The position numbers and the translations under genes are program-made. Positions 43,151-53,108 of a stretch of DNA of 64,000 bases are shown here, piece by piece. This stretch comes from Flavobacterium amniphilum (GTDB lineage: Bacteria > Bacteroidota > Bacteroidia > Flavobacteriales > Flavobacteriaceae), in the NCBI RefSeq assembly GCF_023634845.1, contig NZ_JAMLJL010000003.1, positions 310,001 to 374,000 on the forward strand, written 5' to 3'. Position 1 is the first letter of the stretch; each line of letters starts with the position of its first letter. The notes beneath the pieces were generated by a model. That model ran no database searches, had not been told where the DNA came from, and worked only from the letters and a program-made list of their open reading frames with translations.

Positions 43151-43513
43151 ATGAGTCCTGAAAATTTACAGTCAATAGCATACCGTTGGTTTGATGCATT
43201 TAACACCAAACAGTTAGAAAAATTATTAACGCTTTATGACGATGAAGCTCAACATTTCAGTCCGAAATTAAAAATCCGCCAACCTGAAACCCAGGGATTA
43301 ATTATTGGGAAAGAAGCGATGCGTGTATGGTGGCAGGATGCCTTTGACCGATTACCGAGTTTAAATTACAAAGTAACTTCCTTGACCGCCAACAGCGACC
43401 GTGTTTTCATGGAATATGTACGTAAGGTAGAAGGAGAAGAAGACATGCTGGTTGCCGAAGTATTGGAAGTCCGCGACGGAAAAATCATAGCGTCAAGAGT
43501 CTATCATGGATAA
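43151..43513 (+). CDS. SnoaL-like / NTF2-like protein
   Basis: 120 residues. The SnoaL-like (NTF2 superfamily) fold is seen in YRWFDAFNTKQLEKLLTLYD and EAQHFSPKLKIRQPE, then IIGKEAMRVWWQDAFDRLPS and EVRDGKIIASRVYHG. Such small proteins bind or isomerise small molecules; no specific substrate is visible. Single gene between a promoter and a terminator. Confidence 0.8.
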   Translation: MSPENLQSIAYRWFDAFNTKQLEKLLTLYDDEAQHFSPKLKIRQPETQGLIIGKEAMRVWWQDAFDRLPSLNYKVTSLTANSDRVFMEYVRKVEGEEDMLVAEVLEVRDGKIIASRVYHG

Positions 43514-43547
43514 AAAAAAGCCTGACAAATTATGTCAGGCTTTTTTT
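43513..43547. terminator. terminator
   Basis: GCCTGACA / TGTCAGGC perfect stem with AATTA loop and a 7-T run; A-run on the other side allows use on both strands (also for trxA). Confidence 0.9.
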
Positions 43548-43562
43548 ATTTACATACATATA

Positions 43563-43880
43563 TTACAATAATGCATCAATAGCTTTAGTGTAAGTGTCTT
43601 TTGGAGCAACACCTACCTGACGTCCAACTACTTCTCCGTTTTGGAAAATAAGAACAGTCGGGATGTTACGAACTCCGTATTTAGCAGCAAATTCCTGATT
43701 TGCGTCTACGTCTACTTTACCAACCACAGCTTTTCCTTCGTACTCTGAAGAAATCTCATCAATGATTGGACCTACCATACGGCAAGGACCACACCATGCT
43801 GCCCAAAAATCAACTAATACCGGTTTGCTTGATTGTAATACTACTTCTTCAAAAGTAGCATCTGTTATTGCTTGTGCCAT
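43563..43880 (-). CDS. trxA: thioredoxin
   Basis: 105 residues, the classical length. Active site WCGPC (Cys30, Cys33), then cis-Pro region NIPTVLIFQNGEVVGRQVG. Cytoplasmic disulfide reductase. It has its own promoter at 43905-43933 and shares the terminator on its 3' side. Confidence 0.96.
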   Translation of the reverse strand: MAQAITDATFEEVVLQSSKPVLVDFWAAWCGPCRMVGPIIDEISSEYEGKAVVGKVDVDANQEFAAKYGVRNIPTVLIFQNGEVVGRQVGVAPKDTYTKAIDALL

Positions 43881-43904
43881 CTTATTTTTTTATTAATTGT
43901 TGGA

Positions 43905-43933
43905 CAAAAATAGAATTTTATTTCTAAATGCAA
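43905..43933 (-). promoter_or_regulatory. predicted promoter of trxA
   Basis: On the minus strand, TTG (43933-43931), an 18-nt spacer and TATTTTTG (43912-43905), with the ATG at 43880. Confidence 0.5.
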
Positions 43934-43983
43934 GCCAATTGAAAATCAGTTTTATTGATAGTCTTATAAATTAAATCATTAGA

Positions 43984-45903
43984 TTACGAATTGTTGAACG
44001 TAATTTTTTCCGATTTTATTTTAACTCCGTCAATCGTGATTACCTCAACAAAATATTCATAAATAGTTCCCAATTCAGTATTTTCATCAGTGAAACCACG
44101 TTCCGAAAACACGAACGGCATTCTTACAAAACCGGCTTCACCTTTGCGTTTGAACAACTTAACTTCCGCAACTTCATTTGGTAATATCCCATCGATTCTT
44201 AATTGCACTTTTTTAGAAGCTACATCCTGTGAAGCCGACAATCTAATCGTTTCCATTCTTCCTTCTGCCGTGGCAACAGCCAATTTATTAGAAGCTTTGG
44301 AAACCAACTTCGCCGAATCAATGGCTTTAATATAGTACTCCAGTTGCCCTCTTTCGCGTATCACGCTACTGAACGATACTTCTTTAACTGGTTCTGTATT
44401 TAATTTCATTTCCCTTCCTTCGTAAACCTGATAGACATCATAACCTAAAATCGCATCGGTATGTACAGCATTCCATTTTAAATTTAATTGACCGTTTTCA
44501 AATTTAGCTTCGTGTAAAAAAGGAGCCTGAGGCGCGACAACATCGGGCAATTGCACCCAGACAACAGCTTGCGGACTTTCATTAAATGATTTATCCATAG
44601 CGGTAATTTTATAAACGAACTTAGTTCCTGCTTTATCGTTGAAAGTATCCACAAAAGCAGTTTGTATTTGCGGATTTACGTTTAAAAGCAGCATTTCGTT
44701 TTCATCATCATCTTTCAATCCACGGTAAATACGGTAACCTGCTAAATCCTTTTCAGAATTGGATCTCCATGACAAGGTTATTTTTCCCGGTTCCGATTTT
44801 GATGTCACTTCCTTCGGCATGGCAGGCGCATTATGATCCGGAACAAAAACATTAGCCGGTATTGTTTTACTGGCATTATTATATCTGTCAACAGCTTCAA
44901 TCTGATATTGAAAAGAACCAAAAGCAGTTTCGTCTAATTTTTCGACAAACTTGGTTTCCGAAATGATTTCAGAGTTAATCCTTTTAAAAGTCTTGCCTTT
45001 ATCGGTGCTTTTCAAAACATGATATCCGGCAAGATCTTTATCCAATGAAGCTAACCAACTCAACACAACCTCATCATTTTTACGTTCGGCTTTAAATCCT
45101 TTTACCACTACAGGTGCTGTTGCATCTTTAACTTCTATTTTTATTTCAGCCGAAGCCTGACTTTCGGTATTCAGCATCGTAATTCCTTTCACTGTATAAA
45201 CATGGCTTCCCTGTACAACATTTACATCGGTATAACCCGACTGATAACCGCTTTTCTCAAGATTTGCCATCACGGGTTCGCTATTGATTTTGATTCCGTC
45301 ACGGTACACATTGTAACCCATAAAATCTTCATTGGTTTCCCATGACATTTTTACATTTTGCTTTTCCTGAGCCGCTTTTGTGTTTTTTGGTGCTAAAGGA
45401 ATTTCACCCGCCACTAATCCGTTAAGAACAGAAATCTCCTTTCCGGATTGATTATCAACTAATTTATAATTAAACCTTTTGCCCGAGACAACCGCATTAT
45501 CTTCAAAGAAAATCCCTAAATGCTTAGCCGTTTGATTGTCAAAAATAGCCGCAAGAGCCAACTGGTAATTTACATATGCTCTTTTATTAGGATCTGTTGC
45601 TTTTGTATTCTTGCTTTGAATATAAAATTCATACGATTTATCCTTTGGGAACGGATTTTTTGGCGTCTTCAATTCTGCTTCAGCAATTAATGCCGAAGGT
45701 ACAATCGGACTGGAATTCAGTTTTTGCCATGAGCTGCCGGATTCACTTCTGAAAATATCAAAAGACGTATTTCCTTTCAGGTTTTTTGACATCCATTTTA
45801 ATTGCACTTTATTTCCGTTAGTCGCGCCAAATAATTTATAATCCTGTGCATTAACAACCAATGACATCAAAAACAAAACAGTAACTATATATATCTTTTT
45901 CAT
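43984..45903 (-). CDS. exported multi-fibronectin-III-domain protein
   Basis: 639 residues. Signal peptide MKKIYIVTVLFLMSLVVNAQ. Five or six fibronectin type III-like repeats, each with a VxLSW...GYxVYR core: VKMSWETNEDFMGYNVYRDG, VVLSWLASLDKDLAGYHVLK, ITLSWRSNSEKDLAGYRIYR, LNLKWNAVHTDAILGYDVYQ. No T9SS sorting domain and no enzyme motif. Third gene of the surface operon (20 nt after the 1516-residue gene). Likely periplasmic or surface-bound. Confidence 0.8.
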   Translation of the reverse strand: MKKIYIVTVLFLMSLVVNAQDYKLFGATNGNKVQLKWMSKNLKGNTSFDIFRSESGSSWQKLNSSPIVPSALIAEAELKTPKNPFPKDKSYEFYIQSKNTKATDPNKRAYVNYQLALAAIFDNQTAKHLGIFFEDNAVVSGKRFNYKLVDNQSGKEISVLNGLVAGEIPLAPKNTKAAQEKQNVKMSWETNEDFMGYNVYRDGIKINSEPVMANLEKSGYQSGYTDVNVVQGSHVYTVKGITMLNTESQASAEIKIEVKDATAPVVVKGFKAERKNDEVVLSWLASLDKDLAGYHVLKSTDKGKTFKRINSEIISETKFVEKLDETAFGSFQYQIEAVDRYNNASKTIPANVFVPDHNAPAMPKEVTSKSEPGKITLSWRSNSEKDLAGYRIYRGLKDDDENEMLLLNVNPQIQTAFVDTFNDKAGTKFVYKITAMDKSFNESPQAVVWVQLPDVVAPQAPFLHEAKFENGQLNLKWNAVHTDAILGYDVYQVYEGREMKLNTEPVKEVSFSSVIRERGQLEYYIKAIDSAKLVSKASNKLAVATAEGRMETIRLSASQDVASKKVQLRIDGILPNEVAEVKLFKRKGEAGFVRMPFVFSERGFTDENTELGTIYEYFVEVITIDGVKIKSEKITFNNS

Positions 45904-45923
45904 CTTTTTACTTTTAAAATCTA

Positions 45924-48900
45924 TTACAGACTAATACTGAATCCTCCGTTTGACGACCAGCGTGCATGCAGGGTAAAGTTTGGAATCCAGCGGTGAACAT
46001 CACACACCACACTTCCGTCAAAAACAACCGGATTAGGCATGGAAACTACCAAATCAGCCGAAACACCGCAACCTCCACCGATACAACCTTCAAACGCCCA
46101 GAAATCGACACAACCTCTACCGTAAGCATTTCCGCTAAACCATGCTTTACCGGTAGCCTGAAATGGGGAATAATTGACATCCAGTGAAGCTCCTAAATTA
46201 GAAACCAAACGCCCTTCAGCTGAGGCAATACCCAAATCCAATCCTTTCCAGCCCGAATCGTAATGATTATTAAATCCTAAAGCAACGTGTGTTTTATCAA
46301 AATTCAACCAAATACCGTTAGTAAATCCACTTCCGCACATGATTTCAGCTGTAATTGGCGCTTCTTTACTTCCTACGTTCAGGTAAAAATTATCTGCTCC
46401 AAAATGGAAACTTATAGCATCTTCGTTAGCTGCTCCTTCATTAATACACACAATATCTTTGATACCGCCCCAAATTTGGCCTTTTCCGTCAAGGTATTTA
46501 TCAACCCAATTTAACTTACCGTTCAATCGCGCCTGTAACAAACCTGAACTGTTACTATTTTGGGCAATTGCATCACCTTTTACGAAGTAATCAATTCCGT
46601 CGATACTCCATCCTTTAAACTGTGTTACTACCTGAACATGTCCGTGCAATGTTGCTCCCTGATCGTAAGCTGTTCGCACATCGGCTTCTGCAGCGATACC
46701 CAAAGAATAACTCTTATTCGGGTTCATATCTGTAATCTGTCCTAAATTATTATACGTTGGCTGGATATGATAATACGCCTTTCCTCCGAAACCATGTGCC
46801 TCGAGAATACCCGGCACAATTGGAACAGCAACGAATCCTTTTTGTTTAAATTCAAAGAACCAATAGGTATAGTTTCCATTATTTGCCAGTGTTTTTCCTA
46901 AAATCATTTTTGCCTGTAATTCTTTGGCATCGGGTTCTTTCGCTTCATAATAACCTCCCAGTTCAAAATAATTCCCCCAGGTCTGATCCCCGGTTACGAT
47001 TTTGAAGCCGCCTCCAAATTTTTGGGCACCATCTTCATAACCACCGTTTACAGCTTTTCCGTCATCCGAAATTTCAAGGGAATTTTCCAGTGCAGAAATA
47101 TAATGTTCATCCTCAGAGCTTGGTCCTTTAAAAATATTTTTAGGCGGTTTTGTATCGTTAAGAGCTGGATTCGTCTGATTTGAATAATTCGGATTTGTAT
47201 TATAATCGGCAGTCACATCAAACGTGTTAGGTTTTGGTTCGTTACCGTGATACACGAAGCCCATTTCTTTTTTAGTAGTCGTTCCGATTTTTTCTCCTAA
47301 GACCAAATCTCCTGAGAATAAAAACTGCGCATCTGTTTTTACCGTACTCCGCTTGATTTTCATTTTATCAATGCCGTAACTGAAACGGTAATATTTAGCC
47401 CATCTTTTAAATCCTTCACAAACCGATTCAGAATTATCGGCAAAATTACCGTCAAACGAAACCGCACCTGAAGCGTTGATATGCATATCACACATGCTCA
47501 TGTTATTTGTTTCAAAACCTTTATCTTCCGAATTTTCAACAGTCAGATTAGGCGAAACCACAATCGCATTTCCTTCAAGTCTACCTGACCAGATCGTCAT
47601 ATAAGCATAACTTCCCGAAGTGTTTTTATGCAGATAATATTTTTTATTGTAATCGAAACTCAGGTTAATTTCCTGGATCTTCTTATCATCAACATTAATC
47701 ATTAATCCAGCCCAGTCATTCATTAGAGGCGCGTACAATTTACCTTCTACATTCAGAAAAATCAATTTATTATTCTTGATCATGAAAGAAGATTTGCTCA
47801 ACTTTGACGTAAAACCGGCAATGTCGGCCGTATTTTTAGTTTCAACTCCAGGTTTAGTATTTGTGGTATATCCTTTTCCACAATTGTGTACTTTATCGAA
47901 AGATAAGTCCAGAACTGATTTTTTAGTCGCTCCCTGTTTTTGGGGCAAATTAACTTCAATACCAAATTTATCAAAGTTCAATCCGTTAGTATATCCTTCA
48001 AATTTAGATTCAATCCGTCCGTCATCTGAAAGATGCACATAAGTTTCAGTTACTTTAGCATAAACAGATCCGTCTTCATTGATTTTCCATTTCATTGGCG
48101 TAGCAAATTCATAACGGAAATTCAAATTCTTCTGCTCTTTGAAAGGAATGTTCAAAACCGCAAAATTATTATCAATCATACTCGTTGGCATTGCTTTTGG
48201 CACTTTTATCTTTCCGGTCAGACTCGTCGAAGCTTCCAGTTTTTTTACATTGACCTTTATGCCTTCCACCGGATCAAAATCGACACCAATCCCTGAATTT
48301 TCCAAATTTTGCATATTCTTGCTTTTCAGCATTACCGAACCGTCAAACTTATCAGCAAAACTCATGGCCAAAGTACCGTCAGTAGCTGTTTCAAATTCAT
48401 ATTGCTGGTTTGTACTGTTAGAACCAGACTGCCAGATGAACCAGTTTGAAAACCATTTCATTGACACTTTACCTTCGGTGATTCCGGAATCTTTACTGAC
48501 TTTAAAAAGTTTATTTTCGGCATCCATGTCCCCTTCGAGTTTAGCGGTCAGTTTCATACTGTTCAATGCCAATTGGAAAGCGCCTTCACAATCTTTATTC
48601 GTACTCAAATCGATGCGGTTACTCGGGAATATCCCTTTTGTGTTCATATCGATTGTTCCACTGACAACAGCCCATTGGTATTTTTTAAGCTTTGGAAAAT
48701 ACGCAACCGGTCTTACTTTCAAATCTTTAAACCAGCATGTAACTTCTTTTCCACCTTCCCAAAGCAATATTTTCCCCTGACCTGCGAAAGAATCCTGATT
48801 TTTATCATTCACTTTCGTCACCTGTATATTATACCCATTGATAACTAAACTTTTGAGATTAGCCAACTCCGAATTATCTTCCACAAACTCAACATAATCA

Positions 48901-50474
48901 GGAAGACTGCTATCCACCATCATTCCGTTAACGATTGCCAAAACTCGCCAGGCCATTAAGTTCTTATCTTGATCCACCTGAGTTTTAAAGCTAAAACTGG
49001 TTTCTTTAAAAGGACCGAGAGAGCCGTTGAAATCAGTATTTGAAAACAGTTTTTCACTGACTTCACTTTTATTTTTGATATATTTCCATTGAATAATATA
49101 CTCCTGCACGGTTTTGTTTTTTGAAGCCGTCCAGGCATAGGTCATATTTTCCCCACCGGAAATCTGTTTCCCGTTAATAGGTGAAATTAGTTTTATCCTT
49201 TCTGTTAAAGGTGCGTCTGTAATTTCAAAAGTTTCGATGGTACTCTTTTCAATTATTTTTTTATTGGCATCCAAAGCAACCACACGCCACGCATTCTTTC
49301 CTTTCTTTGTCGCCCATTTTGCCTGCATGGTAACTGTAAGATTAAGTTGGGCATCCAATGGATAATAATTATACTGATCAGCAAACAAATCCTCAGATAC
49401 TTCACTCCATTCCTTAATGGTTTTCTTATCATTAATCTGATCTGTGGTTTGCACCTGATACGATTTTACATTCGGATTTTTAGACGGAGTCCATGAAAAG
49501 TTAAATCCGTAACCGCTTGAAACCTGTTGATGGTTGATTGGATAAACCGGCTTTAATCCGAAATTTGTGTTTTGGCTTTGGGCAATTACTACAATTTCTT
49601 CTCCTTTATATTCAAAACTGCAAACCTCACTGTTTCCTCTGTTCTGAACATTCAATGGAGTCCCGCCTCTTACACCTGCCGGAAGCAAGGTCACACGCCA
49701 TGCATATTTTTTTCCTTTGCGTAACTGAGGCTGTGCAGGACCATAAACAAAAGAAAAAGCAGTAGTTGTTGTTTCAAAGAAAGCCGGAGTTGTAGCACTG
49801 TTCATGGCTTCGTTAGGATTACGGGTTGCCGGAATCAGTTCCACGATTTTCAACTTATACTGACTTCCCACAGGCGCAACAGCCGAAGGTAACCATGAAA
49901 AAATGACATTCTGGATATTTCCAGCCATAATTGGTTCATCACATCTTGGTGAAACCAGTTGAGGCGGAGTAATTTGTTCAATATTGAATGAATTACTACA
50001 CCCTAGCGGTTCAGAACTGCTTAAAACAGCTCCGGTATTATAATCCAAAACCTGCACACACAATGTGTAATTCCCTTCTGGAATACCAGAACCTCTAAAC
50101 AGTTCGCTTTTACTGATTCCTGAAACCGTAACAGAGTTGAATTCCAAATAGTTTCTTAAATCCAACCCCGTCAGCATTTTTGATTGATATGCTGTAAGCT
50201 GAAGTGGCGTAGCTGGTCTGTAGCTATCAGAAGTAGCCACTGTAATTCCATTATCACCGGTTATGGTAGCCTTCAACTTTACACTTGCATTCGTGTAAGA
50301 CATCAATGTAAGCAATACCTTATTCGAACTATTTACATAATCCGGCAAATAGGTTGAATAAGGCGGCAATACTTGTACCGTGACGTTAACTGTTGGTGTT
50401 TGCGACCAGATTAACTGCGTCATCAGCAACAGTATAAAACTTAAAAATTTCAAATTATTTCTCATAATCCCCAA
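45924..50474 (-). CDS. giant exported protein (TANFOR-like N-terminus), surface operon
   Basis: 1516 residues (second Met at residue 4 is a likely real start). Signal peptide up to SQ at about 25. The first 160 residues (TVNVTVQVLPPYSTYLPDYV, then LRNYLEFNSVTVSG) look like the TANFOR-type N-terminus known from Tannerella/Flavobacterium proteins. Three fibronectin-like segments follow (about 170-540, each with FSWxPS/AWTAS). The rest (about 560-1516) is beta-rich, Gly/Asn/Tyr-rich and without known enzyme motifs. It ends in WSSNGGFSISL. Probably outer-membrane-linked or surface; partner of the barrel gene 3 nt upstream. Confidence 0.75.
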   Translation of the reverse strand: MGIMRNNLKFLSFILLLMTQLIWSQTPTVNVTVQVLPPYSTYLPDYVNSSNKVLLTLMSYTNASVKLKATITGDNGITVATSDSYRPATPLQLTAYQSKMLTGLDLRNYLEFNSVTVSGISKSELFRGSGIPEGNYTLCVQVLDYNTGAVLSSSEPLGCSNSFNIEQITPPQLVSPRCDEPIMAGNIQNVIFSWLPSAVAPVGSQYKLKIVELIPATRNPNEAMNSATTPAFFETTTTAFSFVYGPAQPQLRKGKKYAWRVTLLPAGVRGGTPLNVQNRGNSEVCSFEYKGEEIVVIAQSQNTNFGLKPVYPINHQQVSSGYGFNFSWTPSKNPNVKSYQVQTTDQINDKKTIKEWSEVSEDLFADQYNYYPLDAQLNLTVTMQAKWATKKGKNAWRVVALDANKKIIEKSTIETFEITDAPLTERIKLISPINGKQISGGENMTYAWTASKNKTVQEYIIQWKYIKNKSEVSEKLFSNTDFNGSLGPFKETSFSFKTQVDQDKNLMAWRVLAIVNGMMVDSSLPDYVEFVEDNSELANLKSLVINGYNIQVTKVNDKNQDSFAGQGKILLWEGGKEVTCWFKDLKVRPVAYFPKLKKYQWAVVSGTIDMNTKGIFPSNRIDLSTNKDCEGAFQLALNSMKLTAKLEGDMDAENKLFKVSKDSGITEGKVSMKWFSNWFIWQSGSNSTNQQYEFETATDGTLAMSFADKFDGSVMLKSKNMQNLENSGIGVDFDPVEGIKVNVKKLEASTSLTGKIKVPKAMPTSMIDNNFAVLNIPFKEQKNLNFRYEFATPMKWKINEDGSVYAKVTETYVHLSDDGRIESKFEGYTNGLNFDKFGIEVNLPQKQGATKKSVLDLSFDKVHNCGKGYTTNTKPGVETKNTADIAGFTSKLSKSSFMIKNNKLIFLNVEGKLYAPLMNDWAGLMINVDDKKIQEINLSFDYNKKYYLHKNTSGSYAYMTIWSGRLEGNAIVVSPNLTVENSEDKGFETNNMSMCDMHINASGAVSFDGNFADNSESVCEGFKRWAKYYRFSYGIDKMKIKRSTVKTDAQFLFSGDLVLGEKIGTTTKKEMGFVYHGNEPKPNTFDVTADYNTNPNYSNQTNPALNDTKPPKNIFKGPSSEDEHYISALENSLEISDDGKAVNGGYEDGAQKFGGGFKIVTGDQTWGNYFELGGYYEAKEPDAKELQAKMILGKTLANNGNYTYWFFEFKQKGFVAVPIVPGILEAHGFGGKAYYHIQPTYNNLGQITDMNPNKSYSLGIAAEADVRTAYDQGATLHGHVQVVTQFKGWSIDGIDYFVKGDAIAQNSNSSGLLQARLNGKLNWVDKYLDGKGQIWGGIKDIVCINEGAANEDAISFHFGADNFYLNVGSKEAPITAEIMCGSGFTNGIWLNFDKTHVALGFNNHYDSGWKGLDLGIASAEGRLVSNLGASLDVNYSPFQATGKAWFSGNAYGRGCVDFWAFEGCIGGGCGVSADLVVSMPNPVVFDGSVVCDVHRWIPNFTLHARWSSNGGFSISL

Positions 50475-50477
50475 TTA

Positions 50478-52163
50478 TTAAAATGTGTAGGTGTAACCTA
50501 AATCTATATTGTACTCGTTAAACGAAACCCCGGTTCCGTTTTTAGCTTTGTTATCAAGGTAAGTTCCTCTTAATGTCAACCCATGATGCTGGTTCAAATT
50601 GTAAGTATTTTGAAGGGTGACGTTTATAATATCGGCAAAAGGTTCCCCGTTCAGTTTTTGTTGGGTTCCGTTAGCACTAAGACTCAAATTCATTTTATTC
50701 TCAAAAAAAGGTTTGGCAACATTCAAGCCTACTCCGTTTAAACGGTTTGTATTGGCATCCGAATTAAAGATCGAAAGCAGGTAATTCACTCCTACCATAA
50801 ACCCCGACTTATTAAAAACAAAATTGCTGTTATAGTTTAGGTTATCAACTTGGTATTCGGTTAAGTTTGCCGTATTCGGATTTTTGTCGGTCATCCATTG
50901 TTTGTTCAACATTAAAGTATGGAAATGAGTCAATTTCTCTTTTACAAAAGTCAGCCTTGGCATCACAACCATATTTTGGGAAACATACGATTGCTGTGTC
51001 GCCTGATTTGGGATTTTCAATCCTTTCCCTTGTTCACCTGAAAAATTAGCATACATAGCATTAAAACCGAATTTCTGTGAAATCGTCCAATCCAAACCGA
51101 CATTACCAATGAATCTTTTTGTTGTATACGATTTTTTATCCATTAAATTATCGCGCTGACGCCCAACACTACTGGTAATTTTCAATTTATTCTTTAACAA
51201 ATAAACTGATGGCTCCAATGTAATATTCTCGACATCCGTTTGAAAATAATAGGCACCCATACTCTGAAAATCCGGTTCAACACGACGGTATTTTGCTTTT
51301 ATTTTATAAGTCTTCTCTTCGTATCGTACTTCGGTCTGATAAGCATTATACCATTGTGAAGAGGTATTGATTTCCATTATCGATTCAAATTTTTTGACTG
51401 GTGAGTTATCATCAGTTGCAAAATCAGCAGCATTGACATCTCTAGTGTACACGCTTGAAGCCACGTCAAAATCCCAGAATAAATGATCTGTAAATTTCAT
51501 CTTTGACGATATCCCGGCAACGATATTCTCGGCCGCTAAAACCTCAGTTTGTGTTGGAACCGTATTCAGTGAATTTTCATCGTCCTGACCTTTAAGAAGA
51601 ATCAGGTCTACATGGCTGGTTTCAGTACCATACCCTACTTTCATGGCGTAACCGGTTCTTTTGTAAGCTGGTGTTATTGCTTCGGGAGATGTTAAATCTT
51701 CTTCCACAGCTCTGTTGAGTCTTCCGTACAAAGCACCGAAACGGAATTTACCCGGATTTAATTCAACCCCAACACCCATAGCAGTTTGACCTGCCCATGT
51801 AAAAGGTGACCAAGTCAGGTTTGTGTAACCCAGATGTGCTTTGGCCCATTTATATGACGGACTTATACAAAACTGGTTAAACGGTTGGCGGAAAGAACGT
51901 TCCTGCTCACTTACCGTCAATGAAAAAGGAATTTCAATTCCGTACAATTTTAAAATCGGATTCCCAGTAAAATACCAGGAAAAATCTTTGCGGCGGGGAG
52001 CAATCCCATCAACGTCATAATACGATCCAAAAGCAGAAAAAGTTCCTGAAATCTCAACCGGTTTTTCCTCTGTAATTGTTTCCAGGTCCTGCGAAAATAC
52101 TTTTGGTACTATTCCACTGGTTAAAAGAAAAAAAATAACCATTGCCCATCTAATCCTTCTCAT
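50478..52163 (-). CDS. outer-membrane beta-barrel protein, first gene of the surface operon
   Basis: 561 residues from ATG 52163 (MRRIRWAMVIFFLLTSGIVP signal; the ATG at 52226 adds a poor extension). After FSQ, alternating hydrophobic/polar strands run to the end, closing with YNIDLGYTYTF (C-terminal aromatic). About 20 strands are expected for a porin-like barrel. It starts about 240 nt from the LytTR regulator on the other strand. Its stop is 3 nt before the giant gene, so both are co-transcribed. Confidence 0.8.
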   Translation of the reverse strand: MRRIRWAMVIFFLLTSGIVPKVFSQDLETITEEKPVEISGTFSAFGSYYDVDGIAPRRKDFSWYFTGNPILKLYGIEIPFSLTVSEQERSFRQPFNQFCISPSYKWAKAHLGYTNLTWSPFTWAGQTAMGVGVELNPGKFRFGALYGRLNRAVEEDLTSPEAITPAYKRTGYAMKVGYGTETSHVDLILLKGQDDENSLNTVPTQTEVLAAENIVAGISSKMKFTDHLFWDFDVASSVYTRDVNAADFATDDNSPVKKFESIMEINTSSQWYNAYQTEVRYEEKTYKIKAKYRRVEPDFQSMGAYYFQTDVENITLEPSVYLLKNKLKITSSVGRQRDNLMDKKSYTTKRFIGNVGLDWTISQKFGFNAMYANFSGEQGKGLKIPNQATQQSYVSQNMVVMPRLTFVKEKLTHFHTLMLNKQWMTDKNPNTANLTEYQVDNLNYNSNFVFNKSGFMVGVNYLLSIFNSDANTNRLNGVGLNVAKPFFENKMNLSLSANGTQQKLNGEPFADIINVTLQNTYNLNQHHGLTLRGTYLDNKAKNGTGVSFNEYNIDLGYTYTF

Positions 52164-52403
52164 AGTTTGTTCATTTGTTTTTTGTAAAAAAGCCGATAAA
52201 AAGCAGATAAAACCGATGAAATGCAAAATTTATAATTATCAGTGTTTAAAAGGTTTACCAATTGTTTTTAACAAAATTTTAAGCCAAATTTGCAACGGGT
52301 TTTCCCACGAAAAAAACACCGATATACGAACGACAATTAAAATAGACGAATGACATTTTTACATCATTTGCATTTTTTATATATTTAGGCAAGAACTATT
52401 ATT

Positions 52404-53108
52404 ATGAAGCTAATAAACTGCATCATTGTTGATGACGATGAGATAGACAGGCTGATGACAATTTCGAATGTCAAGAAGTTCCCCCAATTAAATCTAATGG
52501 GAGCTTTCGACAATGCGGAAGACGCTTTGGAACTGATCAATAAAGAAAAAATTGATGTACTGTTCCTTGACATTGACATGCCTGAAAGCAGTGGATTTGA
52601 AATCAGAAAAAGTGCTGCACAGATACCGGTTTGTGTTTTTATAACGGCACATCCTGAACATGCCGTTGAAAGTTTTGATTATGAAACCCTTGATTTTATT
52701 ATCAAACCACTGAAAAGTGACCGTTTCAAAAATACCGTTAAAAGGATTGAAGAGTTTTTGGAAATCAGGCAAAAGGCCGAATTATTTGAATCAAGCATCG
52801 GAGGTGACACCATTTACATTAAAGAAGGTCATGAACAAACCAAAGTCAAGCTTCATGAAATTCTTTATCTGGAAGCTCTCAAAGACTATACTTTAGTTGT
52901 CACAAACCATAAGAAACACTGTGTTCTTTCGAGTATAGGAACCTTATTGAAAGAAAATCACTTTCAGTCATTTGTTAGGATTCACAGAAGTTTTGCGGTA
53001 CAAAAACAATATGTTAAGAAAATTGGCACCCAGGAGATAGAATTGAACAACAACATTTCAATACCTGTCGGAAGAAGCTACAAAGACAATTTAAGTTTGA
53101 TTACATGA
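52404..53108 (+). CDS. LytTR-type response regulator
   Basis: 234 residues. Receiver domain about 1-120 with the phospho-Asp at 56 (VLFLDIDMPESSG), Asp9-Asp11 in IIVDDDEID and Lys in IIKPLK. A LytTR DNA-binding domain follows (about 135-234: IYIKEGHEQTKVKLHEILYL, then HRSFAVQKQYVKKI). Overlaps the histidine kinase gene by 4 nt (ATGA). Divergent from the surface operon, which it may control. Confidence 0.93.
   Translation: MKLINCIIVDDDEIDRLMTISNVKKFPQLNLMGAFDNAEDALELINKEKIDVLFLDIDMPESSGFEIRKSAAQIPVCVFITAHPEHAVESFDYETLDFIIKPLKSDRFKNTVKRIEEFLEIRQKAELFESSIGGDTIYIKEGHEQTKVKLHEILYLEALKDYTLVVTNHKKHCVLSSIGTLLKENHFQSFVRIHRSFAVQKQYVKKIGTQEIELNNNISIPVGRSYKDNLSLIT

Noticed and set aside
48139..48780. 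213-residue plus-strand frame inside the giant surface gene
   Set aside because: Shadow of the opposite strand coding; lacks a start context and family pattern.
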